Source: Bifidobacteriaceae bacterium
GTDB taxonomy: Bacteria > Actinomycetota > Actinomycetes > Actinomycetales > WQXJ01
Length of the DNA stretch: 45,502 nt
Assembly: GCA_031268215.1 (NCBI GenBank)
Contig: JAIRXP010000072.1
Coordinates: forward strand, 1-45,502
Direction: 5' to 3'
In this document: positions 33,041-43,500 of the stretch, piece after piece
Layout of the letters: each line of letters begins with the position of its first letter
How positions within the stretch are numbered: the stretch's first letter is position 1
Notes under the pieces: generated by a model
Database searches by the model: none
The model's input: the letters and a program-made list of their open reading frames with translations, nothing else
Told to the model about the DNA's origin: nothing
Position numbers and translations under genes: made by a program

Positions 33041-35380
33041 TCAGTCTGACCGGACTCGCGAAGGCCGGGAGCGGCGGAGTGACCGGATTGAAGCGCGAGC
33101 CCGCCAACGTTCGCGCCGGCTGCGCCCAGACATGATGCTGGTGCGTGCCAGGCTCAGCCTGGACCAATAGGTCTCCGCCGCAGCGGCCGTTTGGAGGAAG
33201 GGGCTGAAGTGGGCCTCGTCGCCGGCTGACGCTAGCAGGGCGAGCTGCTCATTGGCGGGCCCGCCAAGTGCCTCACCAGCCGCTTCGGCCTGTTCCAAAC
33301 GCGTGGCCATGGCCTTGATCGGTGCTCTCAGATCCGTCAGGAAGTCCTGGATCTCTTTCCAACCGCCCAGGATCCGTTCCTTTGGATCATTGGCCCGAAG
33401 GCGGCGTTGGCGCCGCCGCCGTTTCAGGAAGGCGATTATCGCCAGGGGAGTGGCCGCCACCAGGATGATCAGCAGCACCGAGCCGGCAACCAGCAGCGTT
33501 GTCGCCAGCCAGCCCCGCGCACGCGGGCCGTCCGCGGCGTCCGTCCCGCCCAGGTTTGAACCGGCCGTGTCAGATTCCGGCGGTGCCTCCGGCGGCGGGT
33601 TCGGCAAGGGCGGTGGGACTTGCTGCGGCTGGGGTTGCTTCTGTTTGGTTTCAGAGTCTTGTTCGGGAGTCTTGTTCTTGTCCGGAGTGGGGAAGAAGGC
33701 CACCCAGCCCAGGTTTTCCAGGTCGATTTCCACCCAGGCGATCATGTCTTCGCCCTTGAACACCGTGTTGCCAGAGGCATCTGCCGCCGGCGGCGCGGTG
33801 TCCTCGGCACCGGTCAGCGAAGCGGGCGCGAATCCGAGCACCACCCTGGAGGAGAGCCCCAGGCTCCGGGCCATCAGCGCCATGGCCGAGGCGTATTGTT
33901 CACAGTCACCAACCATTTGAGTGGACCGCAAGAGAGTATCGATCCGGTCCGTGCCATGTCCGGCCGGGGACATGGCCGGCCCGCTGGTGGCCTGGCCGTC
34001 GGAGTAATAGCCGTCGGAGCGCAACCCCTCCGCGAGGGCGAGGGCGGCTTCACCGGCGGTGGCGGCATCGGCGGTGTATTTGGAGGCCTGGATGGGGACC
34101 GAATCTGGCATCCCAACGGCGTCTGGGACCACCTGGCTGCCGGCCGCCGCGCTCATAATCTGGCCCTGATCAGGTGCTTCCGCAACCCAGCCGGTCTGGC
34201 GGTAGGCCAGCTCCGCGGGCAGTCCACCGGGCAGCGCGGCGCCGTTCGTTTGGGGGTTGACACGCAACGAATCGGACAGGGTGGGGGACTGGTTCTCTAG
34301 GACGATGCCGACCGGTCGGCCTATCGTTGGCAACCACACCCCACCCAAGGGACCAGTCTTAATCCCCAGGTCCAGCGAGTCTCCTTCGGCCGGCTGGGAA
34401 CGCACCGCCGCCGGCCGGCGAAACGCCCCCGAGCCGGAGGATTCCGGACCGGCCACATTCCAGACAATCCCATCGAAGGCGTCCATGGTGGCCAGTCTGA
34501 CTGGTTGGCCCGGCGGCAGACCATTGACGCTGACCAGTTCTTCGTCTTTGAGGTCACGCGCGTAATGGCGGAAGGCAGCCAAGGGACTAGCCAATTGTGA
34601 CGGGTCAAACGGCGGGCTGATGTGATCACGCATTATCAGTGGTTCCGGAGCGAACCGGCCGCGCAAAGCGTTGACTCCCCAAGTGGTGCCCGCGACCAGT
34701 GCGATCATGGCTAAGGAAGCAGTGACCCGGCGCAGATGCAGGCTTTCACGCCCGGCAGCCACCCAAACCAGCGTGGCGCAGGTGGCCGTCAGGCCAATCG
34801 CCACGACCCACAATGAGTCCGCCCCGCGCAGGATCAGGCTAGTCACAGCGGTCAGGACCGGAATTAGCGCGATGGCCGGTCGCCACCGCTCAGGCAGACG
34901 GACCAGACCGACCCATCCGGCCGTCACCGCCAGATAGGCCAGCGCGAACGGCGCCACCGCGAAGCCGCCACCAGGGCCAATTGGCACATCAACCGTTAGG
35001 ACGTCCTTCCAGGCCGAAGTCAAGCCTCGGACCAACAGGCGGATCGCGTCCGGGGAGGGCAACAGGCCCCAAAGGGCGGCTCTGGGAACGGCCGCTGGAG
35101 TGCCAATCAACACATAACCAGCGCAAATGAGGGCGATCTGCCCTGGCGGACGCAAACCCAGGCGCCGCAAAGCCAGCCCCACGGCCGCCGCCCCGCCGGC
35201 ACCGCCAACCGCGGCCCGCAGGGCGGTGCTGGCGCCAAACACTGGCACCAGCGGAGACATGGACAAAACCACCACCAAACCAAGCACCGCCAGGCTGACG
35301 GCCGGCGCGGTCCAGGAAACTGGCGTCTTGGCGGTGTGCCCGGAACCGCCGGCCACAGCCGCGCGGTGTCTAGCGGACAT
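33041..35380 (-). CDS. Membrane transglutaminase-like protein (PFNA cluster TGM)
   Basis: A 779-residue protein. Residues 25-240 contain about seven hydrophobic segments. An extracellular domain follows (about 245-620) with a transglutaminase core at about 480-570, and then one more hydrophobic segment (624-653) with RRRRQRR and a cytoplasmic tail of about 120 residues ending in an Arg-rich stretch. The core keeps the catalytic Cys (C493 in MVGDCEQYASAMALMARSLG), but the usual HAWVE reads IAWVE and the usual FDPTP reads FFPTP. The His and Asp of the triad thus seem lost. Last gene of the cluster; it overlaps the upstream DUF58 stop by 11 bp. It may act as a wall-binding scaffold. Confidence 0.85.
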   Translation of the reverse strand: MSARHRAAVAGGSGHTAKTPVSWTAPAVSLAVLGLVVVLSMSPLVPVFGASTALRAAVGGAGGAAAVGLALRRLGLRPPGQIALICAGYVLIGTPAAVPRAALWGLLPSPDAIRLLVRGLTSAWKDVLTVDVPIGPGGGFAVAPFALAYLAVTAGWVGLVRLPERWRPAIALIPVLTAVTSLILRGADSLWVVAIGLTATCATLVWVAAGRESLHLRRVTASLAMIALVAGTTWGVNALRGRFAPEPLIMRDHISPPFDPSQLASPLAAFRHYARDLKDEELVSVNGLPPGQPVRLATMDAFDGIVWNVAGPESSGSGAFRRPAAVRSQPAEGDSLDLGIKTGPLGGVWLPTIGRPVGIVLENQSPTLSDSLRVNPQTNGAALPGGLPAELAYRQTGWVAEAPDQGQIMSAAAGSQVVPDAVGMPDSVPIQASKYTADAATAGEAALALAEGLRSDGYYSDGQATSGPAMSPAGHGTDRIDTLLRSTQMVGDCEQYASAMALMARSLGLSSRVVLGFAPASLTGAEDTAPPAADASGNTVFKGEDMIAWVEIDLENLGWVAFFPTPDKNKTPEQDSETKQKQPQPQQVPPPLPNPPPEAPPESDTAGSNLGGTDAADGPRARGWLATTLLVAGSVLLIILVAATPLAIIAFLKRRRRQRRLRANDPKERILGGWKEIQDFLTDLRAPIKAMATRLEQAEAAGEALGGPANEQLALLASAGDEAHFSPFLQTAAAAETYWSRLSLARTSIMSGRSRRERWRARASIRSLRRSRPSRVRSD

Positions 35381-36548
35381 GCCTTAAAGCTACCTCCAAC
35401 AACCGCGGCAAATCGTCTAACTCGCCAATCGTCAGGGCGCTGACGTCGCCGTTGGAGCGGGCTTTGCCTTCCGCACCCCAGGATGCGCGAACCGTCAGGG
35501 TGCGGCTGCCGGTCCGGGAGCGTGAAAAGGCGGCGTTCAGGGCAGCCGGGTCAATTCCGGAGCCCCCCACCACGATTGTCAAGGTGGCGTCCGGCATGCG
35601 GCTGACCAATTCGGAGGCTGCTTTGGGCGCACTCAGGCCGGCCGAGGACATCGCCAAAGAACAGCAATCGTCCAGGAGGGTCTGGGAGCGGTTAGCGCGC
35701 AGCTCAGCCGCGCCAGCCAAGACGCGGACCGCGAAGCCGGCCCGCAGTCCGTAAAGACCAATCGACGCCAGGACGCTGACCGCCAGCTCGAATTCCTCCC
35801 AGGCGCCGTAACCTTCCTGGCCGGTGGCCAGAGCCAGGCCAATCTCCGTACGGCGGGTGTCCTCAAATTGCCGCACCATCAGCGTTCCCAGTTTGGAGCT
35901 GGCCTTCCAAGCGATGTGACGGCGGTCATCTCCAGGGATATATTCGCGCAGAGCATGGAAGGACAGGTCAGAATCAGCGCGGTTCTGGGTGGCCTGTCCT
36001 TCCAGATCCCGCAGCAGGCCAGCGCCAATGCTGGTAGGACGGGCAACCACTGGCCGGACATACAAATGGCTCACGTCAGACCACTTGACTGAGCGGCTGA
36101 CCAGTCCTAGCGGATCGCCCCTGACCGAGCTGGCCGGCCCAATTGGGACCAGCGCCCGCCGGGAGGTGTCTATTTCAAACCCGCGTTCAAAGGCGGCTCC
36201 GCTCGCCAGCGAGGGCACCGTCCAAGACTTGCGTTTTCCTCCGACCGGCAATTCCAAACCAGCCGGCAGGCTGCGGCGGCGGCCGGTGTTGATCACCCGC
36301 ACCGTGCCGTAGGCCGGCTGACCGGCGGTGACCCGCCCGCGGCTGAGGTTGACCGTGGCGCCGAAGCTCGGCCTGCCAAGGCAGGCCAGGAATCCGAACC
36401 CGACGGCCGCCGCCAAGGCGGTACCGGGAACCAGCAGCTCCGGCCAGTTGAGCCACCATCCTGCCGCCACTAGCGCGGCGGCCACCGTCAGGCTGGTCCA
36501 TCCAAAAGGGCTGATGGCACGCAGCAATTCCCTGACGGGGAGCGGCAT
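35370..36548 (-). CDS. DUF58 membrane protein (PFNA cluster)
   Basis: A 392-residue protein. Two hydrophobic segments near the N-terminus (about 16-55) anchor it, followed by a small beta domain (60-165, including RAVLVPIGP-type strands). The DUF58 signature LSFHALREYIPGDDRRHIAWKASSKLGTLMVRQFED lies at about 193-229. The VWA-like remainder has no clear metal site. DUF58 partners with MoxR. The ATG is 1 nt after the moxR stop (TAG-T-ATG). Unlike the DUF58 protein at 28453 this one is membrane-bound. Confidence 0.88.
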   Translation of the reverse strand: MPLPVRELLRAISPFGWTSLTVAAALVAAGWWLNWPELLVPGTALAAAVGFGFLACLGRPSFGATVNLSRGRVTAGQPAYGTVRVINTGRRRSLPAGLELPVGGKRKSWTVPSLASGAAFERGFEIDTSRRALVPIGPASSVRGDPLGLVSRSVKWSDVSHLYVRPVVARPTSIGAGLLRDLEGQATQNRADSDLSFHALREYIPGDDRRHIAWKASSKLGTLMVRQFEDTRRTEIGLALATGQEGYGAWEEFELAVSVLASIGLYGLRAGFAVRVLAGAAELRANRSQTLLDDCCSLAMSSAGLSAPKAASELVSRMPDATLTIVVGGSGIDPAALNAAFSRSRTGSRTLTVRASWGAEGKARSNGDVSALTIGELDDLPRLLEVALRHVR

Positions 36549-36549
36549 A

Positions 36550-37512
36550 CTACATACCCCGGTCGGACGGCGGCGCGGTCCGACCCAGAATGTCCTCTAG
36601 CACCTGTTCCGAAGAGATATCCGCGAAGGATTCCTCTTGGCTGAGGATGACTCGGTGTCCAAGCACTGGCCCAACCAGGACCTTCACGTCATCTGGCGTG
36701 ACGTATGGGCGCCCAGCGCTCAGCGCCCACACTTTCGCGGCGCGGACCAGCGCGATGGCACCGCGCACCGACACACCCACTGCCAGGCGCCGGTCCTGAC
36801 GGGTGGTCTCACACAGGCGTAACACGTAATCCAGGACCGACCGGTCCACCGCTACGTCCGCCGCCATATCCGCCATCTGTTCAATCTGCGTGGTTGAGAC
36901 CATCGCCGACAGCCGCGAGGAGCGGTCCATATCCGCTGATTGTTCCAGGATTTCGAGTCCGGCCTCATGACCGGGATAACCAATCGAGGTCTTGATCAAG
37001 AAGCGGTCCAATTGGGCTTCTGGGAGATGGTAGACACCGATTTGCTCGAAGTGGTTCTGGGTCGCCACCACCAAGTATGGCGGCGGTACCGGCCGGGTCT
37101 TACCATCCACGGTGACCAGGCCTTCTTCCATGACTTGGAGCAGAGCGGACTGGGTCTTGGGCGAAGCGCGGTTGATTTCATCCGCCAGCAGCACGTTGCA
37201 GAAGACCGGCCCGTGATGGAACTCAAAGCGACCGGTGCGTTGGTCATAGGTGTTGACGCCAAGCAGATCGGATGGCAGCAGATCGGGTGTGAACTGGATG
37301 CGGTTATGATCTCCGGCGATGAGTGCGGCGACGGCCTTGGCCAATTGGGTCTTGCCGGTTCCGGGAGCGTCATCCAATAGAACATGGCCACGCGCGAACA
37401 GCGCGGTCAGAACTAGCCGAATGACCTCAGGCCGGCCCAGTAGCACCGTGCCGATGGCCTCCATCATGGTTCTGAAAGCGGTCGTAAAGGCGCTGGCTTG
37501 GGTTGGATTCAC
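36550..37512 (-). CDS. MoxR-family AAA+ ATPase (second copy, PFNA cluster)
   Basis: A 320-residue AAA_3 ATPase, the 'AAA-ATP' gene of the bifidobacterial-type PFNA cluster. Walker A is DDAPGTGKTQ, followed by IQFTPDLLPSDLLG, Walker B VLLADEINRASPKTQSALLQVMEE and sensor-1 VATQNHFEQIGVYHLPEAQLDRFLI, where Asn-His replaces the usual Asn-Pro. It differs clearly from the MoxR at 27482, so the two are not a recent duplication. GTG start at 37512 overlaps the fn3 stop by 4 bp (GTGA). Confidence 0.92.
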   Translation of the reverse strand: MNPTQASAFTTAFRTMMEAIGTVLLGRPEVIRLVLTALFARGHVLLDDAPGTGKTQLAKAVAALIAGDHNRIQFTPDLLPSDLLGVNTYDQRTGRFEFHHGPVFCNVLLADEINRASPKTQSALLQVMEEGLVTVDGKTRPVPPPYLVVATQNHFEQIGVYHLPEAQLDRFLIKTSIGYPGHEAGLEILEQSADMDRSSRLSAMVSTTQIEQMADMAADVAVDRSVLDYVLRLCETTRQDRRLAVGVSVRGAIALVRAAKVWALSAGRPYVTPDDVKVLVGPVLGHRVILSQEESFADISSEQVLEDILGRTAPPSDRGM

Positions 37513-40500
37513 AGATGGGGTCCTTCCAAATTGGAACTATGTTTAGTGCGTTGGAACAAGACAGTCTTACCTGTACTTGGCCGCGAGTCAACCGCTGACC
37601 TTCCGTGGAACAGTGCCAATACGTTTTCTCGGGGTTGGGTCCATGGCCCCCGGGCCCATTCGGTCCAACCAGTCCAGCCCGCGAATCCAGTCCAGCCAGC
37701 CCATATTGTCCCTCCCGTAACGCCGCCCCCATTACCGGAATAGCTGGCCGGATCAGACCCGGCTGTTGATTCGATTGTGAAATCGACCGAACCGCTAGCA
37801 CAGGAGTTATCCGGGGTCGCGCCGGCGGGCATGTTACTGAGGCAGGCTGTGACGGTGGCTTGGTATGGCCCCGGTGTACTGATTGTGAAACTTCGCGAAC
37901 CAACCGAACTGGCCTGGGCTTGATCCACCACCACGGAAGGCCGCCCAGCCGGCGTGATAACAATGGTGTAGTTGATTCGGTAGCCGGATTGATTCAGCCA
38001 GGACGGCGACCCGCCCTCCCATTTCAACTCCAGGTTCCCGCGATCAGTGCCCCAATTTGGCCGTTGGTCCTCCGGGACCCGGCTGATTGACGGCGCCGGC
38101 GGGGCATCCCACATTGTCATTGACGACCTGGCCTCCGGCCCGGCCTGGGCATCGGCCGAACTGCGGACGCTGACGCGATAAGCATGACCAGGCACGGCTG
38201 GTACGGTCGATTCGCCAGATCCGTCGGTAGAGCCCCGAACTATCTGATCGGTGGAACCTGAAGTGGTGTCCTCCAGCGTGACCGAGGTCGCCACGGAACT
38301 GGAACCGTTGGCCGCGCCCGCCCTCCAGGTGATGGTCATTTGCCCGGGCGCTCCGGCATGAGCCAATTGGACAGTTGGCGGGCCCGGCGGCCCGACGGGC
38401 ACAAAGCTAACGCCCTCGCTCCAGGGCCCAGGGTTGTCAGAGGTGTTATGGGCTTGCACGCGAGCGGTGTAAGTGCGGCCGTTGGCCAGATTGTCCAGAG
38501 TGTAACTGGTCTGGCTGGCCGCGACCGTTGAGGTGACCACTACTCCGGAATCAGCCGAGATTTGGATGGTGTAGCTGGTCACGGGAGATCCAACACTCGC
38601 CGCGCTGGCCCAGCTAATCACGGCTGTCCGGTCGGAGACGGCAGCGGTAGGGGTGCCAGCTGAGCCGGGCGGCACGTCAACCAGGATGGGCATTGAAACC
38701 TCGGACGGATCGGAATAGCCGGCCTCATTGTGGGCCTTGACGCTGAACGCGTAACGCACGCCCATTGGCAGGCCGGTGACAGTGCATGGTGAAACCTGGC
38801 ATTCCTGCCGGCCCCCGGACCATTCGACCAGGTAGTGGTCTATATCAGCGTTGTTGGAGCGGGGCGTGTCCCATTGCAACTCGACCTTGCCGTCAAACAA
38901 ATCGCCCAGGGCACGCGGCCGGCCGGGCGGTTCTGGGCGCCCTATCACCACCAGGTCGAAACTGGATTGGACGGCCCGCTCAGGCAACCCCAGGGCATCA
39001 TTGGCGCCGTAGGCGACCCGGGCCGTGCCAGAGAACCCGGCCTTGGGTGTCAGAGTGATGACCGATCCGTTGACGGACACCGTGGCGGCCGTATCCGGGG
39101 CCACGGTGGGCCCGGCGGCCGAACTTAGCAGGCGCGGTGGCCCAATATTGGGAACCGGATTGGCCGCACCGGCCAGAACATCGACACTGACCGGCTCGCC
39201 CTTCGATTTCAACGTTGGCACCTGGGCCAACACCAACAGCGGCCGCCGGGAGGCCACCACTTGGAGGTTGATATTGCCCTGGCCGGACACTCCCAGATAG
39301 GTCACGGCCACGGAAACGGTGGCGGTAGAGCCCACATCCGCGCCGGGTAACGCTCGCGCTGACAGCACTGATCCATCAAGCCGCACGTCGAAGCCTGCGG
39401 GGCTGGCGGAGATGCGCTCATAACTGAGCCCCTTGGGTTCTGGAACTCCCGGCACCCGGGTCAGATCGTTCAGGTCCAGGACCGCTGGTTCTTCGCCGAT
39501 GGCGCAGCGCAGCACCGCTGCCTTCAGAGTTGGCGGCTGTTGGTCTTGGCCCACCACGTTAAGTAACAGTGTCAGGGTGGCCCGGATCCCATCTGGGTCG
39601 TCAGGGGTCTCACCATCCGTCACCTCGAAGGTGATGGACGCAGGGCCGGCGTAGGAACGCTCGGCCGTGTAAACCAGGGTCTGGTTATCGCCCTTGTGTT
39701 GAACCGATCCATCCGACTTGGTGGCGCTGATCAGATCAGGGTTGGCCAGCCATGGTTCTTTGCCTGGCCCAACCTGGACCACCGAAGCCAATTCGATCTC
39801 TTGCGGTACGCCAGCGCGGACCTCCATTCCGTTGGCGCGGGGGCGCAAGCTGGGCGGGAAGGTTCCCAGTTTTGGAACGTAGACGAAAGCGTAGGAGTGG
39901 ACTCCTTGAGCTCCACTGGACGTGTTGGTGACCCGGAACGCGACAATCCTTGGCTCTGGGCCCAAGCTGACGTGAACCGACGAATCGCTGGAAACAGAGG
40001 CGCCTTCTTGGTTGGGGTCCACCAACGTGACTTCTAGATCGCTCAGCGGGCCGGAGGGATTCGTCACCTTCTCAAGGACCTTGACGCTGACGGCGCTCAT
40101 GTTGCGGGTCTCCTTGGGGGAGATCACCGAATCCCGCGCGATCGGAGCCAGGATGGGTGCGTTCGGGTCCACGGTCAAAGACAGTGTGGCGTTGGATTCC
40201 TGGCCGGAGCTGTTGCAGGCGGTGTAGCCGACTGCGTAGACGCCTCGCTCTTTGGGAGTTACCAGATCGATCACGCCGGCCCCGAAGGTGGCTTGGAGTT
40301 CAGCACCGGCCAGCAGTGGCTGACCGCAGAGCGACAGCGGCGAGCCGTTGGTTTCGAGGTCGTTGGCCAGCACATCCGCCGCCAAGGCTAAGCCGGGGCG
40401 GACGGTCGCCTGGTCATCTCGGGCCAGAACGTTGACCTCATCCGCCTCGGCTGGGCCAATCCCGATCCGGATGACGGCGGTCGAGCGCAGGCCCACCCAG

Positions 40501-43500
40501 TCCTCGACAGCGTAAGTGAACGTATCGGTGCCTTGTTCGCCCGGCAGTGCCTCATATTCCAGGAAGTCAGCGCCCACGGCGGTGATGCGGCCTTTCTCAG
40601 GGGCTGAGGCCAGGCCTTGCAGCAGCACGCCGTCACCGTCGGAATCAATCCCGGTCAGAGGCACCGGCACCCGTACCGCTTCGCCTTCGATTACCCGGCC
40701 GGACAGCTCGCGTGGCGTGGGTGGTTCCTTCTCCAGGCCGAGCGATGGCCGCGCCCGGATGGTCAGGACACCAGAAGTGGCGTTGCCGTCCGGGTCCCGG
40801 ACGGTGAAGACGCATTGAACGGACTGAGCGGACGCGGGCGCCTGGTACCGGATCACGTCGCCAGCCACGAAGGCCAGCCCGGCGCTTTGATCTTGGCAGC
40901 CGCTCAGTTCCGGGTCCACGGTTAGTTTGCCGCCTTCTGGATCCAAGGCGTTCTCCAACACCGGCACTGAAACCACTCCGCCGGTGCGCACGGTCACAGA
41001 CATGTCTTGGACGGTGGGCGGGTGACCTATCCCGACGGTGGCGGGCAGGAGTTCAATCACGCCCGGCACCACTTGGCCGTCTACGACCAAGTTGTATTCC
41101 AACGTCAACGGTTCGGTGACTTCCCGGACCGGCACTATCTGTAAGTACTGATGGTGGAAAGTGGCCAGTTTCAGGCCGGAGATGTCCACGCCTTCCGCGC
41201 CTTGGACAGCGCCCAGCAGCTTGACCGATGCCGTAGGGGCGACATCGTTCGTTAAGGGCGCCACGGTGGTCTCCCGCCCCGCGCTTATATAGGCCAGATC
41301 TAGCACGGCCACCGGGGTTGGGGGAGCGTCCGTATGCGGCAGGATATCGATCCGGGCCACGGCGTTGCCCTGTTTGGTGCCAGCCACCACGGTATAAGGG
41401 ACAAGGTAGGTGCCCGGAGTAGAACTGGTCACTGAGAAAGTGGAAGGCTCCAGATTTATCTCCACGTCAAGGCCCACTACGTCCGGTACGGCTGCCAGCT
41501 TGACGGGCTCTACGGTGCCGCTTTGGACGGCATCGGCCACCTTGACGGTCGCGGCCTGGCCAACGTAAGTGTTCACCTTGACGGGCATGAGCTGGGGCGT
41601 CACGGTGCGCGGCTGGCGGACGGAAACCTGGATGGTGCCGGTGGCGGTGTTCTGGCCGTCTGACATTGTCACCTCGACGGTCCGGCTGCCGGGTAGCCCG
41701 TCCGCCATGACCGTTACTCGACCGGCGGGGTCGGCCCGTACGGTCAGGCCCTCGCCCGCCTGCGCGGAGATCAGGGTCAGCGGGTCAAGATCCGGATCGC
41801 GGAAGTTTTGGGCTACGTCGATTGACGCCTCGGCCCCCTGTTCAATGAGCAGGTTTGAGGGTTTGAGTGCCACTGGGGCGCCATTCACCGAGTTGCCCCG
41901 CACGCTAAGAGTTACCTCTGCGGATACTGGGGCTCCCGCCGCACTGCCGTCAGACACCGAATACTCAAGGGTGATCTGTCCCGTGGCCTTAGGCGCGGCG
42001 GTGAACTGGATGGCCCGGCCCTCGGCGATCACCGAGGCCCGGCCTACGCTTTCCGCGACCTGGGTGATCGATTCGATCGACAGGGCGCCGCAACTGGGAG
42101 TGGAATCGTTCTCTAGGACCGGCAGAATGGCCGTCGCCCCTGGCCGGATCCCGAAGGAGTCATCGTTGGCGGTGGGAGAGCCGGTGCCGCCAGCGCAATC
42201 GAGCTGCTCAGCGAAATCTGGGTCCTGGTCCTCTTGCGGGTCGTCACTGTCTTGGCTGGAGTCAATTGAGTCCCAGTTCGGCACAATCACTTTGGGCGAT
42301 TCATCTGGCTTCCAGACCCGGCCGTCAATGGTGTCATTCAGGACTACTACGTCGCGATTGACACGGAAAACAAGCTGGCTGGTTTCATGGACATCTTCCA
42401 ATGCCTCGACTTCAGGGGCCGCGTCTTCGCAGATTTTGGCGTAGTTGTTGGTTGGTGAGGCCCAGGCGGCGTAAACGCAACCGCCCACGGACACTGGTCT
42501 GGCTGGCGCGCCCAGCCCGCCTGGTGCGGTCACCACTTCCACGCCTTGGGATCCGGCCCGCAGGAGCTGGCCGCTTGAAGCGATCAGGACGGTCTTGGCG
42601 GCTGGGCCAGAGTGCTGGAGCTGGAAGGTGCTGCCGTACTGAGACAGGTCATGACTGCCGCCGGGCCAGGTCACGGTGGATCCGGCCAGTGCGTACACGG
42701 TTGTACCGACCACGGTGGCCTGGTCTACTTTTCCCGACGCCTCTTTGAGGATCTGACCTTTCACGGCTGCCTCGCCGGGTGGGGCGGTTGGCGCCACCGT
42801 CTGGATTTGGCCGCCGGAGCTGATCGCGTAGACCGTCCCGCCGGAGCTGATCGCGTAGACCGTCCCGCCGGAGCTGATCGCGTAGACCGTCCCGTCGGAG
42901 CCTATCGCCATGGCCGCACCCGGTCCGAGCACCGCGTTGGGCGGATCACTTCCGGTCCGCAAGTCTTGGATCTCAGCGAACCGGCGCACCCACAGTTCGC
43001 CCCTAGCTGGGGCCAGGACCGCCACTCTGCCCCCGCCCATGGCGGCCTGAGACTGCGACGGCAAGCCCACGGGAGTCAGCAGCTCAACCACCACCGGATC
43101 AAGCTGGCCCAGGCTGGTCGGGTTGATGCTCAAGACTTCATTGCCGGCCTGAAGCACATCCAGCGCCTCCACTTCGGTCCGGACTCCACCGGTCAGCTCG
43201 GAGATGGGCGCGTTGAACCGGCCAATCGCCGCCTTACCAGGGGCTGTGGTAGTAATCCAGACCGACGCGTCATGAAGGTCCATCCGGTCCTCTGGGAAGC
43301 CGTTCTCCATCAGCGCCACCGCGACAATCGCGATTGGCACCGCCATGGGCAGCCACTTGAACGTCCGGCGCCACCTTCCGGACCGTTTCGCCGGTGAAGC
43401 CGGGGAAGGCGGTGAGGCTGCCGATGCCGACGGTCCGGTTGACGAGGTCAGCGGCGGTCCCGCTGGGGCTGGGTCCGGCGCCAGCGGCCCGGACGCCGCT

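Noticed and set aside
41569..42444. 291-codon plus-strand frame inside the fn3 gene
   Set aside because: Opposite strand of a clear Ig-domain coding region; Ser/Thr/Arg-rich with no motif.
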